A DNA stretch of 5,339 nucleotides, taken from NCBI GenBank assembly GCA_903929895.1, contig CAIYWM010000660.1:1-5339 (forward strand), read 5' to 3'. A program made the position numbers and the translations under genes. Positions 1 through 5,339 of this stretch are shown one piece after another; positions within the stretch are counted from its first letter, which is position 1, and every line of letters begins with the position of its first letter. A model generated the notes under the pieces. It had not been told where the DNA came from. It did no database searches and saw only the letters and a program-made list of their open reading frames with translations. Origin of the DNA: an uncultured Alphaproteobacteria bacterium (GTDB lineage: Bacteria > Pseudomonadota > Alphaproteobacteria > Reyranellales > Reyranellaceae).

Positions 1-470
1 CGGTGCGCTGCGGGGACGAGTCCCAACTCGAGCTGCGGCAGTTCGGGCATCGTCTCGCGTGGGCCCATATAGACCCAGACCATGTCGGCCCATTCGCGTG
101 TCGGGTAGGCGAGAAGCTTGATGGTGTCCTTGTAGGTGGAGTCGGGCGGCGAGGTCGGCAGGTCTACGCAGTTGCCGTCGATGTCGAATTTCCAGCCGTG
201 GAAGGCACAGCGGATGCCGCACTCCTCGTTGCGGCCGAAATAGAGGTTGGCGCCACGGTGCGGACAGTGCGGCTCGACGATGCCGACCCTGCCATCGGTC
301 TGGCGGAAGGCCAGCAGGTCCTCGCCCAGGATGCGGATCTTCTTGGGCGGCCCGTCGCGGTCGGGAAGTTCTTCGGAAAGGAGGGCGGGCATCCAGAAGC
401 GGCGCAGCAGGTCGCCCATCGGCGTGCCGGGACCGCCCTGCGTCAGGAACGCGTTGTCGGAGGCGAGCAT
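1..470 (-). CDS. Rieske non-haem iron oxygenase alpha subunit, second tandem copy (partial, C-terminus cut by the window edge)
   Basis: This is the N-terminal 156 residues of an aromatic ring-hydroxylating oxygenase alpha subunit; the rest lies beyond the left edge. The Rieske [2Fe-2S] ligands are visible as C69-P-H71 and C88-x-x-H91, inside CPHRGANLYFG and CAFHGWKF. The catalytic iron domain is not in view. The protein is about 88% identical to the product of the gene just upstream (470-1804), with one residue fewer near the N-terminus. The ATG start overlaps the upstream stop codon by one base (TGATG). Only a weak GGGTG-like ribosome binding site precedes it, so translational coupling to the first copy is likely. 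By family, such proteins need a separate reductase and act in the cytoplasm on aromatic acids or methoxy-aromatics; phthalate 4,5-dioxygenase is the closest type I recognise. The actual substrate is unknown. Whether the gene is intact past the edge cannot be seen. Confidence 0.93.
   Translation of the reverse strand, partial: MLASDNAFLTQGGPGTPMGDLLRRFWMPALLSEELPDRDGPPKKIRILGEDLLAFRQTDGRVGIVEPHCPHRGANLYFGRNEECGIRCAFHGWKFDIDGNCVDLPTSPPDSTYKDTIKLLAYPTREWADMVWVYMGPRETMPELPQLELGLVPAAH
1..470 (-). repeat. Direct repeat, copy 1 (5' part of duplicated oxygenase gene)
   Basis: This stretch is roughly 90% identical to 1332-1804 (about 42 mismatches over some 400 bases by hand alignment). The offset is 1331 bases through most of its length and 1334 at the start codons, because of one three-base indel near the N-terminus. 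The repeat unit equals one oxygenase gene, so this is a tandem gene duplication. Its left limit is not in the window. Confidence 0.85.
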
Positions 471-1804
471 CAGTCACCCAATCCGTAGTTGTTTCCGATA
501 TAGCCCCGATCGTGGCCGAACCGCTCGGTCATGACCGTGGCGAGATCCTTGTCCGGCGCCGCGATCCAACCGCCGGAGCGCACCGCATAACGATGCGCCT
601 TGTGGGCTGCGGCCGGCGGTTCGCCCGAGGCGAGGCGGCGGGCCGTGCCCATCACCAGCTTGCGGAACTCGACGATGCCGATGTCTGTCGGCCCGAGATG
701 CTCCTTCGTGCGATCCTGAATCGGCCCCTGGCTGTCCTGGATGGCGGCGTCCTGCTCGGAGACGCCGGTGATGCCGGTGAAATTCTCGCTGAGCTGGACG
801 CTGCGGTCGCGCAGGTAGTCGTTATCCCGGTTGCGCAGCGGCTTGTAGTCCGCGTCGACCTCGGAATGGACGTTGAAGCCGCCGCGGAACTTGGCGCGCT
901 CGGAATTGCTGAGCGGCCGGTCGGGCTGCCAGCAGTAGCTGTAGATCCAGCAGTTCACATCATCGACCGGCACCCACGACTGCCCATAGTAGATCTCGCC
1001 CGGGAAGGCGGCGGGCGTGTAGGCATGGTTGGGCATCAGGAATTGCGCGATTCGCCAGTAGAGGTCTGGTCCGTCGGTCTTGCGGCCGCCGGCGATCACC
1101 AGGCCGGTGTCGTGGCCCAGCACGCTGAAACGCGGCCGCGGGTCGTTCTGCACCCAGCGGACGCGATCGTCGGGCTTGGCCTGGTCGCTCAGCGCGGCGC
1201 GGCTCATGGCGCGGCGCGCCGCCTCGTCGTCGGTAGCCAGGACCTTGTGCAGGAAGGAGAAGTGCGACGTGTCGATCGCACCTTCCAGGCTCTGCACCCA
1301 ATTGCAGTCCTGCCATTTCTTGGTGACGAAGCGCGAGGCGGCGGGGACCAGCCCGAGCTCGAGCTGCGGCAGTTCGGGCATCGTCTCGCACGGGCCCATG
1401 TAGACCCAGATCATGTCGGCCCATTCGCGTGTCGGATAGGCGAGAAGCTTGATCGTGTCCTTGTAGGTGGATTCCGGCGGCGAGGTCGGCAGGTCGACAC
1501 AGTTGCCGTCGATGTCGAACTTCCAGCCGTGGAAGGAGCAGCGCAGCCCGCAATTCTCGTTGCGGCCGTAGTAGAGGTTGGCTCCGCGATGCGGGCAGTG
1601 CGGCTCGACGATGCCGACCCTTCCGTCGGTCTGGCGGAAGGCCAGCAGGTCCTCGCCCAGGATGCGGATCTTCTTCGGCGGCCCGTCCCGCTCCGGCAAT
1701 TCCTCGGAGAGCAGAGCCGGCATCCAGAACCGCCGCAGCATCTCGCCCATGGGCGTGCCCCTGCCGGAACGGGTGAGAAACTCGTTGTCCGCCTTGCTGA
1801 GCAT
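470..1804 (-). CDS. Rieske non-haem iron oxygenase alpha subunit, phthalate 4,5-dioxygenase type
   Basis: The 444-residue product is a complete oxygenase component of a Rieske aromatic hydroxylase or O-demethylase, which uses O2 and electrons from a partner reductase. The N-terminal Rieske domain (about residues 25-140) has [2Fe-2S] ligands C70-P-H72 and C89-x-x-H92. The catalytic domain carries the mononuclear iron motif D178-x2-H181-x4-H186 in EGAIDTSHFSFLH; the third, acidic ligand is probably D352 or D357 in the conserved stretch SEQDAAIQDSQGPIQDR. Length and the late block DRTKEHLGPTDIGIVEFRKL match the phthalate dioxygenase/LigXa-like branch of single-subunit alpha oligomers. The start is supported by AGGAGG at 1810-1815, five bases before the ATG. 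It lies 45 nt downstream of metY and overlaps the second copy by one base. No beta subunit, ferredoxin or reductase is present. The substrate cannot be read from the sequence: an aromatic carboxylate or methoxy-aromatic acid is plausible. Confidence 0.95.
   Translation of the reverse strand: MLSKADNEFLTRSGRGTPMGEMLRRFWMPALLSEELPERDGPPKKIRILGEDLLAFRQTDGRVGIVEPHCPHRGANLYYGRNENCGLRCSFHGWKFDIDGNCVDLPTSPPESTYKDTIKLLAYPTREWADMIWVYMGPCETMPELPQLELGLVPAASRFVTKKWQDCNWVQSLEGAIDTSHFSFLHKVLATDDEAARRAMSRAALSDQAKPDDRVRWVQNDPRPRFSVLGHDTGLVIAGGRKTDGPDLYWRIAQFLMPNHAYTPAAFPGEIYYGQSWVPVDDVNCWIYSYCWQPDRPLSNSERAKFRGGFNVHSEVDADYKPLRNRDNDYLRDRSVQLSENFTGITGVSEQDAAIQDSQGPIQDRTKEHLGPTDIGIVEFRKLVMGTARRLASGEPPAAAHKAHRYAVRSGGWIAAPDKDLATVMTERFGHDRGYIGNNYGLGD
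1332..1804 (-). repeat. Direct repeat, copy 2 (5' part of the complete oxygenase gene)
   Basis: This is the partner of 1-470. Identity starts at the ATG and does not visibly include the upstream non-coding bases: AGGAGG lies before this copy, and coding sequence of the first copy lies before the other. A 50-base block, 1626-1675 here and 295-344 in the other copy, is identical. Confidence 0.85.
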
Positions 1805-1809
1805 TCCAT

Positions 1810-1815
1810 CCTCCT
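1810..1815 (-). promoter_or_regulatory. Ribosome binding site of the complete Rieske oxygenase
   Basis: A consensus AGGAGG on the minus strand ends five bases before the ATG at 1804-1802. It is the strongest Shine-Dalgarno sequence on the minus strand here and fixes this start. It sits in the 45-nt gap after metY, so this oxygenase has its own strong translation signal, whereas the second copy has none of comparable quality. Confidence 0.8.
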
Positions 1816-1849
1816 GCCTCGCCGTGTTCCCCGGCGTAGGGACGACGGC

Positions 1850-3142
1850 CTAGGAGCGCGTCGCCTTTTCCAGAGCCTGATCCAGATCGACGATGATGTC
1901 TGCAACCGTTTCGATGCCGACCGACAGTCGCAGCACGTCGGGGCCGGCACCTGCGGCCACGCGCTGTTCCTCGGAGAGCTGGCGGTGCGTGGTCGAGGCG
2001 GGGTGGATGATCAGGCTCTTCGCATCGCCAATGTTGGCGAGGTGGGAGAAGAGCTCGACATTGTCGACGACCTTCACACCGACGTCGTAGCCGCCTTTCA
2101 CGCCGAAGGTGAACACCGAGCCGGCGCCTTTGGGCAGGTACTTCTTCGCCAGCGCGTTGTACTTGTTGGAGGGCAGGCCGGCATAGCTCACCCAGGCCAC
2201 GGCCGGGTGCTTCTCGAGATGCTGCGCGACGGCCAGCGCATTGGCGCAGTGACGCTCCATCCGAAGGCCCAGTGTCTCCATGCCGAGCATGGTGAGCCAG
2301 GCGTTGAACGGCGCCTGCGTGGGGCCGAGATCGCGCAGGCCCACGGCATGGCTGTGGAACGTGTAGGCCATGTCGCCGAAGGTTTCGTAGAAATTGAGAC
2401 CATGGTAGGCGGGCTCCGGGCCGGCGAGGCTCGGGAACTTCCCGCCGCGCGACCAGTCGAACTTGCCGGAATCGACGACTGCGCCGCCCATCGACGTGCC
2501 AGTGCCGCTCAGGAACTTGGTGGTGGAATGCACGACCAGGGTGGCGCCGTACTCGATCGGCTTGCAGAGCCACGGCGTGGCCAGGGTATTGTCGACCAGC
2601 AGCGGGACGCCTGCATCCTCGGCAATGCGCGCGATCGCCTCGATGTCGCTGATGACGCCACCTGGGTTGGCGAGGCTCTCGATGAAGAAGGCCTTCGTCT
2701 TGTCGGTGACGGCGCGCTTGAAATTGTCCGGCGTGTCGGCGTCGACGATGTTCGCCGTCCAGCCGAACTTCGGATAGGTGTTTTTCATCTGCTGCAGGGA
2801 GCCGCCGTAGAGGCGTGAGGCCGCGACGATCTCGGCACCGGGGCCCATGAGTGGGAAGAGCGCGAGGACCTGGGCGGCGTGGCCAGACGAGGCAACGGTG
2901 CAACCGCGGCCGCCCTCCAGCGTCGCCAGCCGGGTCTCTAGGGCGGCATTCGTGGGATTGGTCAGCCGCGAGTAGATAAATCCCACTGTCTGCAGATTGA
3001 ACAGCGCTGCGGCATGGTCAGCGTCTTCGAAGACATAGGCCGTCGTCTGGTAGATCGGCTGGGCGCGCGCGCCCGTGGTCGGATCGGGAGCGGCGCCGGC
3101 GTGCAGGGCCAGTGTCTCGAATCCATAAGTCTTGTCGCTCAC
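1850..3142 (-). CDS. metY: O-acetylhomoserine sulfhydrylase (O-acetylhomoserine aminocarboxypropyltransferase), PLP-dependent
   Basis: The 430-residue cytosolic enzyme belongs to the Cys/Met-metabolism PLP family (fold type I). By family it makes homocysteine from O-acetylhomoserine and sulfide, the direct-sulfhydrylation route to methionine. The PLP Schiff-base lysine is K209 in HSTTKFLSG. D184 (LLVDNT) should hold the pyridine nitrogen, Y57 and R59 (IYSRLTNPT) the phosphate of the neighbouring subunit's cofactor, and S85-S86-G87 lies in the phosphate loop. R405 (LRLSVGIE) should bind the substrate carboxylate. The length and the segment at about 233-295 (GGKFPSLAGPEPAYHG, then YETFGDMAYTF) separate MetY from the roughly 390-residue MetB/MetZ enzymes. 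I chose the GTG at 3142-3140, giving MSDKTYGFETLALHAGA, because AGGGAG lies six bases upstream and homologues begin here. Longer in-frame starts up to 3190 add 16 unfamily-like residues and overlap the likely promoter. It is first in a minus-strand group with the two oxygenases. Confidence 0.95.
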   Translation of the reverse strand: MSDKTYGFETLALHAGAAPDPTTGARAQPIYQTTAYVFEDADHAAALFNLQTVGFIYSRLTNPTNAALETRLATLEGGRGCTVASSGHAAQVLALFPLMGPGAEIVAASRLYGGSLQQMKNTYPKFGWTANIVDADTPDNFKRAVTDKTKAFFIESLANPGGVISDIEAIARIAEDAGVPLLVDNTLATPWLCKPIEYGATLVVHSTTKFLSGTGTSMGGAVVDSGKFDWSRGGKFPSLAGPEPAYHGLNFYETFGDMAYTFHSHAVGLRDLGPTQAPFNAWLTMLGMETLGLRMERHCANALAVAQHLEKHPAVAWVSYAGLPSNKYNALAKKYLPKGAGSVFTFGVKGGYDVGVKVVDNVELFSHLANIGDAKSLIIHPASTTHRQLSEEQRVAAGAGPDVLRLSVGIETVADIIVDLDQALEKATRS

Positions 3143-3148
3143 GCGGCT

Positions 3149-3154
3149 CTCCCT
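3149..3154 (-). promoter_or_regulatory. Ribosome binding site that decides the metY GTG start
   Basis: AGGGAG on the minus strand lies six bases before the GTG at 3142-3140. The upstream in-frame candidates (GTG at 3190, ATG at 3187 and 3178) have no comparable purine run at the right distance. This argues for the 430-residue form of MetY. Confidence 0.7.
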
Positions 3155-3176
3155 GTGACTAGGTATTTCACACCGC

Positions 3177-3206
3177 ATTCCACACATCACCCGGGTGTCC
3201 CGTCAA
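3177..3206 (-). promoter_or_regulatory. Candidate sigma70-type promoter for metY and the oxygenase genes
   Basis: On the minus strand TTGACG (3206-3201) is followed after 18 bases by TGGAAT (3182-3177). The -35 matches the consensus at five of six positions and the -10 at four of six. Transcription would start near 3170, leaving a leader of about 28 nt that carries the AGGGAG ribosome binding site. The call rests on motif reading only, and GC-rich genomes often use poorly matching promoters. Confidence 0.35.
3188..3197. promoter_or_regulatory. 10-bp perfect palindrome in the metY promoter spacer
   Basis: CACCCGGGTG reads the same on both strands and lies between the proposed -35 and -10 of metY, where a repressor would block polymerase. 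Its right half recurs as part of a near-direct repeat, CCGGGTGTC at 3191-3199 and CCGGGTCTC at 3221-3229, 30 bp apart. No regulator is assigned. A GC-rich palindrome of this length can occur by chance. Confidence 0.25.
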
Positions 3207-3334
3207 ATCGGGGACGGCATCCGGGTCTCGGCTTCCATTTCCAGGTCCGTGCGAGTGCTCTTTCGTTCCGGGCAGCGGGTTGACCTGATCCGGCGTCAGC
3301 TTGGCGTAAGCATCTGGCAGTACGGTCCGCGCCT

Positions 3335-3390
3335 GTGTTTCGCGATTACGGGCGTCGCAACACAGCGTAAACGTTTGGGGAGCGAAACAC
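3335..3390 (+). promoter_or_regulatory. Inverted repeat that could fold over the tctB ribosome binding site
   Basis: GTGTTTCGC at 3335-3343 is perfectly complementary to GCGAAACAC at 3382-3390. A nested five-base stem can form inside it between TTACG (3346-3350) and CGTAA (3366-3370). The right outer arm runs from the last base of the GGGGAG ribosome binding site to the base two before the GTG start, so in the mRNA the hairpin would hold the initiation region. It could instead be a split operator acting on DNA. The repeat itself is certain; a function is inference. Confidence 0.4.
3377..3382 (+). promoter_or_regulatory. Ribosome binding site of the TctB-like gene
   Basis: GGGGAG precedes the GTG start at 3392 by nine bases. 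It directly follows the palindrome AAACGTTT (3369-3376) and partly overlaps the right arm of the 9-bp inverted repeat. It supports the GTG as the start. Confidence 0.6.
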
Positions 3391-3391
3391 C

Positions 3392-3841
3392 GTGAATCGG
3401 CTTCTGACCAAGGACTTCCTGTCCGGGTTGATGTTTGTCGCCTTCGGCTTGGCGGCACTCTATTTCGGGCAGCATCTTGCCGTCGGCACGCCCGTTCGCA
3501 TGGGACCGGGCTACGTCCCGCGCATGCTCTCCATGATCCTGCTGGCACTGGGGGTGCTGGTTTGCATCGTGGCCCTGGTGAGCGGCAGCGAGCCGGTCGA
3601 ACGGCCCAAGTGGAAGCCGATCACCCTGGTCACTTTCGGCATCGTCTGCTTCGCGCTGCTGTTCGAACGCGCGGGCCTGATTCCGGCACTGGTCGTGCTC
3701 GTGATGATCTCGTCGCTGGCCGGCGAGGAATTCAAGCTCACCGAAGTAATCGGCAACATCGTCGTCCTCTCGATCCTCTGCACGGTCGTCTTCAAGGTCG
3801 GACTGGGTATGAACATATCTGTCGTGCAGGGGATTTGGTGA
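3392..3841 (+). CDS. tctB: TctB-type small membrane subunit of a tripartite tricarboxylate-type (TTT) transporter
   Basis: The 149-residue inner-membrane protein has four to five hydrophobic segments, at about residues 9-28, 45-64, 77-91, 94-109 and 117-137. It carries the family-typical loop GTPVRMGPGYVPRML (32-46) after the first helix. This is the layout of TctB, the small subunit that pairs with TctA in secondary, ion-driven uptake of carboxylates captured by a periplasmic TctC-type protein. TctB proteins are poorly conserved, so the call leans on that loop, the size, the helix pattern and the adjoining tctA-like gene, which starts one base after this stop codon. The start is GTG, with GGGGAG nine bases upstream. 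It is transcribed divergently from metY. The substrate is unknown; the neighbouring Rieske oxygenases make an aromatic carboxylate worth considering. Confidence 0.85.
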   Translation: MNRLLTKDFLSGLMFVAFGLAALYFGQHLAVGTPVRMGPGYVPRMLSMILLALGVLVCIVALVSGSEPVERPKWKPITLVTFGIVCFALLFERAGLIPALVVLVMISSLAGEEFKLTEVIGNIVVLSILCTVVFKVGLGMNISVVQGIW

Positions 3842-3842
3842 C

Positions 3843-5339
3843 ATGGATCTGCTAGACAATCTCGTCCTCGGCATCAGTGTCGCCTTCACTTTCCAGAACC
3901 TGACCTATGCCCTGCTGGGCTGCATGGTCGGCACTCTGATCGGCGTTCTGCCGGGCATCGGTCCCGTGGCGACCATCGCCATGCTGCTGCCCATCACCTT
4001 CCATCTGCCGCCGACCGCCTCGCTGATCATGCTGGCCGGCATCTATTACGGCGCGCAGTACGGCGGTTCGACGACATCGATCCTGGTGAATCTGCCGGGC
4101 GAGGCCTCCTCGGTCGTGACCTGTCTCGACGGCTATCAGATGGCGCGCAACGGGCGAGCCGGTGCCGCGCTGTCGATCTCCGCCGTCGGCTCGTTCTTCG
4201 CCGGGACCGTCGGCACGATCATCATCGTCATTTTTGCCGAGCCGCTGACGCGCATGGCGCAGAAGTTCGGCCCGGCCGACTACTGCTCGCTGATGGCGCT
4301 CGGTCTCGTCGCCGCGGTGGTGCTGGCCAGCGGCTCGATCACCAAGGCGATCGCGATGGTGTTCCTCGGCTTGTTGTTCGGCCTGATCGGCACCGACGTG
4401 AACACCGGAGCTCAGCGCTTCACCTTCGACGTTCCGGAACTGAGCGACGGCATCGACTTCGCCCCGATTGCCATGGGCCTGTTCGGTATCGCAGAGATCG
4501 TCGTGAACCTCGAACGACACCTGGAACGCGGCGGGGCGATCAAGGTCGGGTCATTGTGGCCGACGCGCGAAGAGATCAGGCGCGCCATCCCGGCCATCCT
4601 GCGCGGCACCGTGCTGGGCTCGCTGCTGGGCGTTCTGCCGGGCGGCGGTCCGACCCTCGGTGCTTTCTCGGCCTATACGCTCGAGAAGAAGCTTTCCAAG
4701 AACCCGGGTGAGTTCGGCAAGGGTGCGGTCGAGGGCGTCGCTTCGCCCGAGGCGGCCAACAATGCCGCCGCCCAGACCTCATTTATCCCGATGCTCACTC
4801 TTGGCATTCCGTCGAACGCCGTCATGGCGCTGATGGTCGGCGCCATGATCATCCAGGGCATCCAGCCGGGGCCCGAGGTCATGACCAAGAAGCCCGACCT
4901 CTTCTGGGGCATGATCGTCTCGATGTGGATCGGCAACGCCATGCTGGTGATCATCAACCTGCCGATGATCGGCATGTGGGTGAAGCTGCTGACCGTGCCG
5001 TACCGCTATCTGGCACCGGCCATCCTGCTGTTCTGCTGCATCGGCGCCTACAGCCTGCAGAACAGTACGTTCCACGTCATGCAGGTCGCGATGTTCGGCG
5101 TGCTCGGGTACGTCTTCGTCAAGCTGGGCTGCGAAGGAGCACCGTTCCTGCTGGGCCTCGTGCTCGGACCGCAGATGGAGGAATACTTCCGGCGCGCCAT
5201 GCTGCTCTCGCGCGGCGACGCCATGGTCTTCCTGGAGCGGCCGATCAGTCTCGGCCTGCTCATCACGACGACGCTGCTGCTGATCCTGATGGCCTTGCCG
5301 AGCATCAAGAAAGCCCGCGAGGAGGCCTTCCAGGAGGAA
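3843..5339 (+). CDS. tctA: TctA-type large membrane subunit of a TTT transporter (3' end just outside the window)
   Basis: This is an open frame of 499 codons from the ATG at 3843, with no stop before the right edge. TctA proteins are about 500 residues long, so almost the whole protein is here. It is the main permease of the TTT family, with about a dozen membrane segments. Two related halves each carry the family glycine/proline motif: GVLPGIGP at about residues 34-41 and GVLPGGGP at about 263-270. Other conserved stretches are YYGAQYGGSTTSIL (68-81), NLPGEASSV (83-91) and SPEAANNAAAQTSF (301-314), followed by LTLGIPSN (318-325). The C-terminus becomes polar and charged (KKAREEAFQEE), as at a normal end. 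AGGGGA at 3828-3833 lies nine bases upstream. The gene follows tctB after one base, so coupled translation is likely. By family it transports a carboxylate with a TctC partner, which is not in the window. Confidence 0.95.
   Translation, partial: MDLLDNLVLGISVAFTFQNLTYALLGCMVGTLIGVLPGIGPVATIAMLLPITFHLPPTASLIMLAGIYYGAQYGGSTTSILVNLPGEASSVVTCLDGYQMARNGRAGAALSISAVGSFFAGTVGTIIIVIFAEPLTRMAQKFGPADYCSLMALGLVAAVVLASGSITKAIAMVFLGLLFGLIGTDVNTGAQRFTFDVPELSDGIDFAPIAMGLFGIAEIVVNLERHLERGGAIKVGSLWPTREEIRRAIPAILRGTVLGSLLGVLPGGGPTLGAFSAYTLEKKLSKNPGEFGKGAVEGVASPEAANNAAAQTSFIPMLTLGIPSNAVMALMVGAMIIQGIQPGPEVMTKKPDLFWGMIVSMWIGNAMLVIINLPMIGMWVKLLTVPYRYLAPAILLFCCIGAYSLQNSTFHVMQVAMFGVLGYVFVKLGCEGAPFLLGLVLGPQMEEYFRRAMLLSRGDAMVFLERPISLGLLITTTLLLILMALPSIKKAREEAFQEE
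5332..5337 (+). promoter_or_regulatory. Possible ribosome binding site for a following gene
   Basis: AGGAGG sits in the last codons of the tctA-like gene, at the very edge of the window. If another gene of the operon starts within the next ten or so bases, this would be its Shine-Dalgarno sequence. It also simply encodes Gln-Glu-Glu, so without the next bases it is only a hint. Confidence 0.25.

Noticed and set aside
3..488. A 161-codon plus-strand frame whose peptide recurs inside the larger antisense frame at 512-2818
   Set aside because: The similarity between the two is only the antisense image of the duplicated oxygenase genes, not a repeated protein family.
1820..1836. Small hairpin (CGCCG/CGGCG, seven-base loop) between metY and the oxygenase, considered as a terminator
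   Set aside because: The stem is only five bases and no T tract follows, so it does not look like an intrinsic terminator.
512..2818. A 768-codon plus-strand reading frame antisense to the oxygenase and metY
   Set aside because: It lies opposite two genes with clear family motifs, its translation has no recognisable domain and is rich in Arg, Ala, Gly and Val, and it arises from the lack of stops in GC-rich DNA.
960..2903. A 647-codon minus-strand frame overlapping metY and the oxygenase in another phase
   Set aside because: It is a frame-shadow of both real genes, very rich in Arg and Pro, and spans their boundary without its own start signal.
3143..3250. Possible SAM-II-type riboswitch upstream of metY
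   Set aside because: A GATTTGA string on the minus strand recalls part of that motif, but the conserved CTTGC, GTTAAA and GCTAAA elements and the pseudoknot are missing. A covariance-model scan would settle it.
3280..3308. TTGACC at 3280-3285 as the -35 of a tctBA promoter
   Set aside because: At the usual 17-base spacing the -10 would be GGCGTA, a poor match, and no better partner is nearby, so I do not assign a tct promoter.
3369..3376. AAACGTTT as a LacI-family operator before tctB
   Set aside because: The palindrome does not extend past eight bases and no LacI-type regulator is in view; eight-base palindromes are common.
3296..3889. Minus-strand frames of 197 and 126 codons (3296-3889 and 3168-3548) opposite tctB and the intergenic region
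   Set aside because: They have low-complexity polar composition, no family signature and no ribosome binding site, and cover a convincing membrane-protein gene.
3852..4520. Minus-strand frame of 222 codons opposite the TctA gene
   Set aside because: It is rich in His, Asp, Gln and Arg with no domain, and is fully antisense to a well-conserved membrane protein gene.

Overview
The window is GC-rich and densely coded, and carries a bacterial catabolism/transport locus. Two divergent gene groups are separated by a 249-bp intergenic region. The gene content (phthalate-4,5-dioxygenase-type Rieske oxygenases, a TctA/TctB carboxylate transporter, a long-form MetY) fits a soil or water proteobacterium. 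An alphaproteobacterium is my first guess and a Burkholderiales-like betaproteobacterium the alternative; nothing in the window fixes the taxon.

Left part, minus strand, read from right to left: a PLP-dependent O-acetylhomoserine sulfhydrylase (metY, 1850-3142), then a complete Rieske non-haem iron oxygenase alpha subunit (470-1804), then a second, very similar Rieske oxygenase (from 470, running off the left edge). Spacing is 45 nt between metY and the first oxygenase. The two oxygenase genes overlap by one base (TGATG). The three genes look like one transcription unit. The two oxygenases are a tandem duplication, about 88% identical in protein over the 156 residues that can be compared and roughly 90% in DNA.

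Middle, 3143-3391: a divergent control region. It holds a plausible sigma70-type promoter for metY, a 10-bp palindrome inside its spacer, and a 9-bp perfect inverted repeat whose right arm fills the space between the ribosome binding site and the start codon of the rightward operon. I see no recognisable SAM riboswitch.

Right part, plus strand: a TctB-type small membrane protein (3392-3841), followed one base later by a TctA-type large membrane subunit (3843 to the right edge, essentially full length but with no stop codon in the window). No TctC-type periplasmic binding protein is in view.

Working model (inference): the transporter imports an aromatic or other carboxylate and the Rieske oxygenases hydroxylate or O-demethylate it. 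The ferredoxin/flavin reductase the oxygenases need, the binding protein and any dedicated regulator lie outside the window or elsewhere. MetY makes homocysteine from O-acetylhomoserine and sulfide, and its link to the oxygenases is not explained by the sequence. No RNA gene, insertion sequence or CRISPR array was seen. No clearly undescribed system is present; the oddest points are the tandem oxygenase pair, its pairing with metY, and the hairpin over the tctB start.
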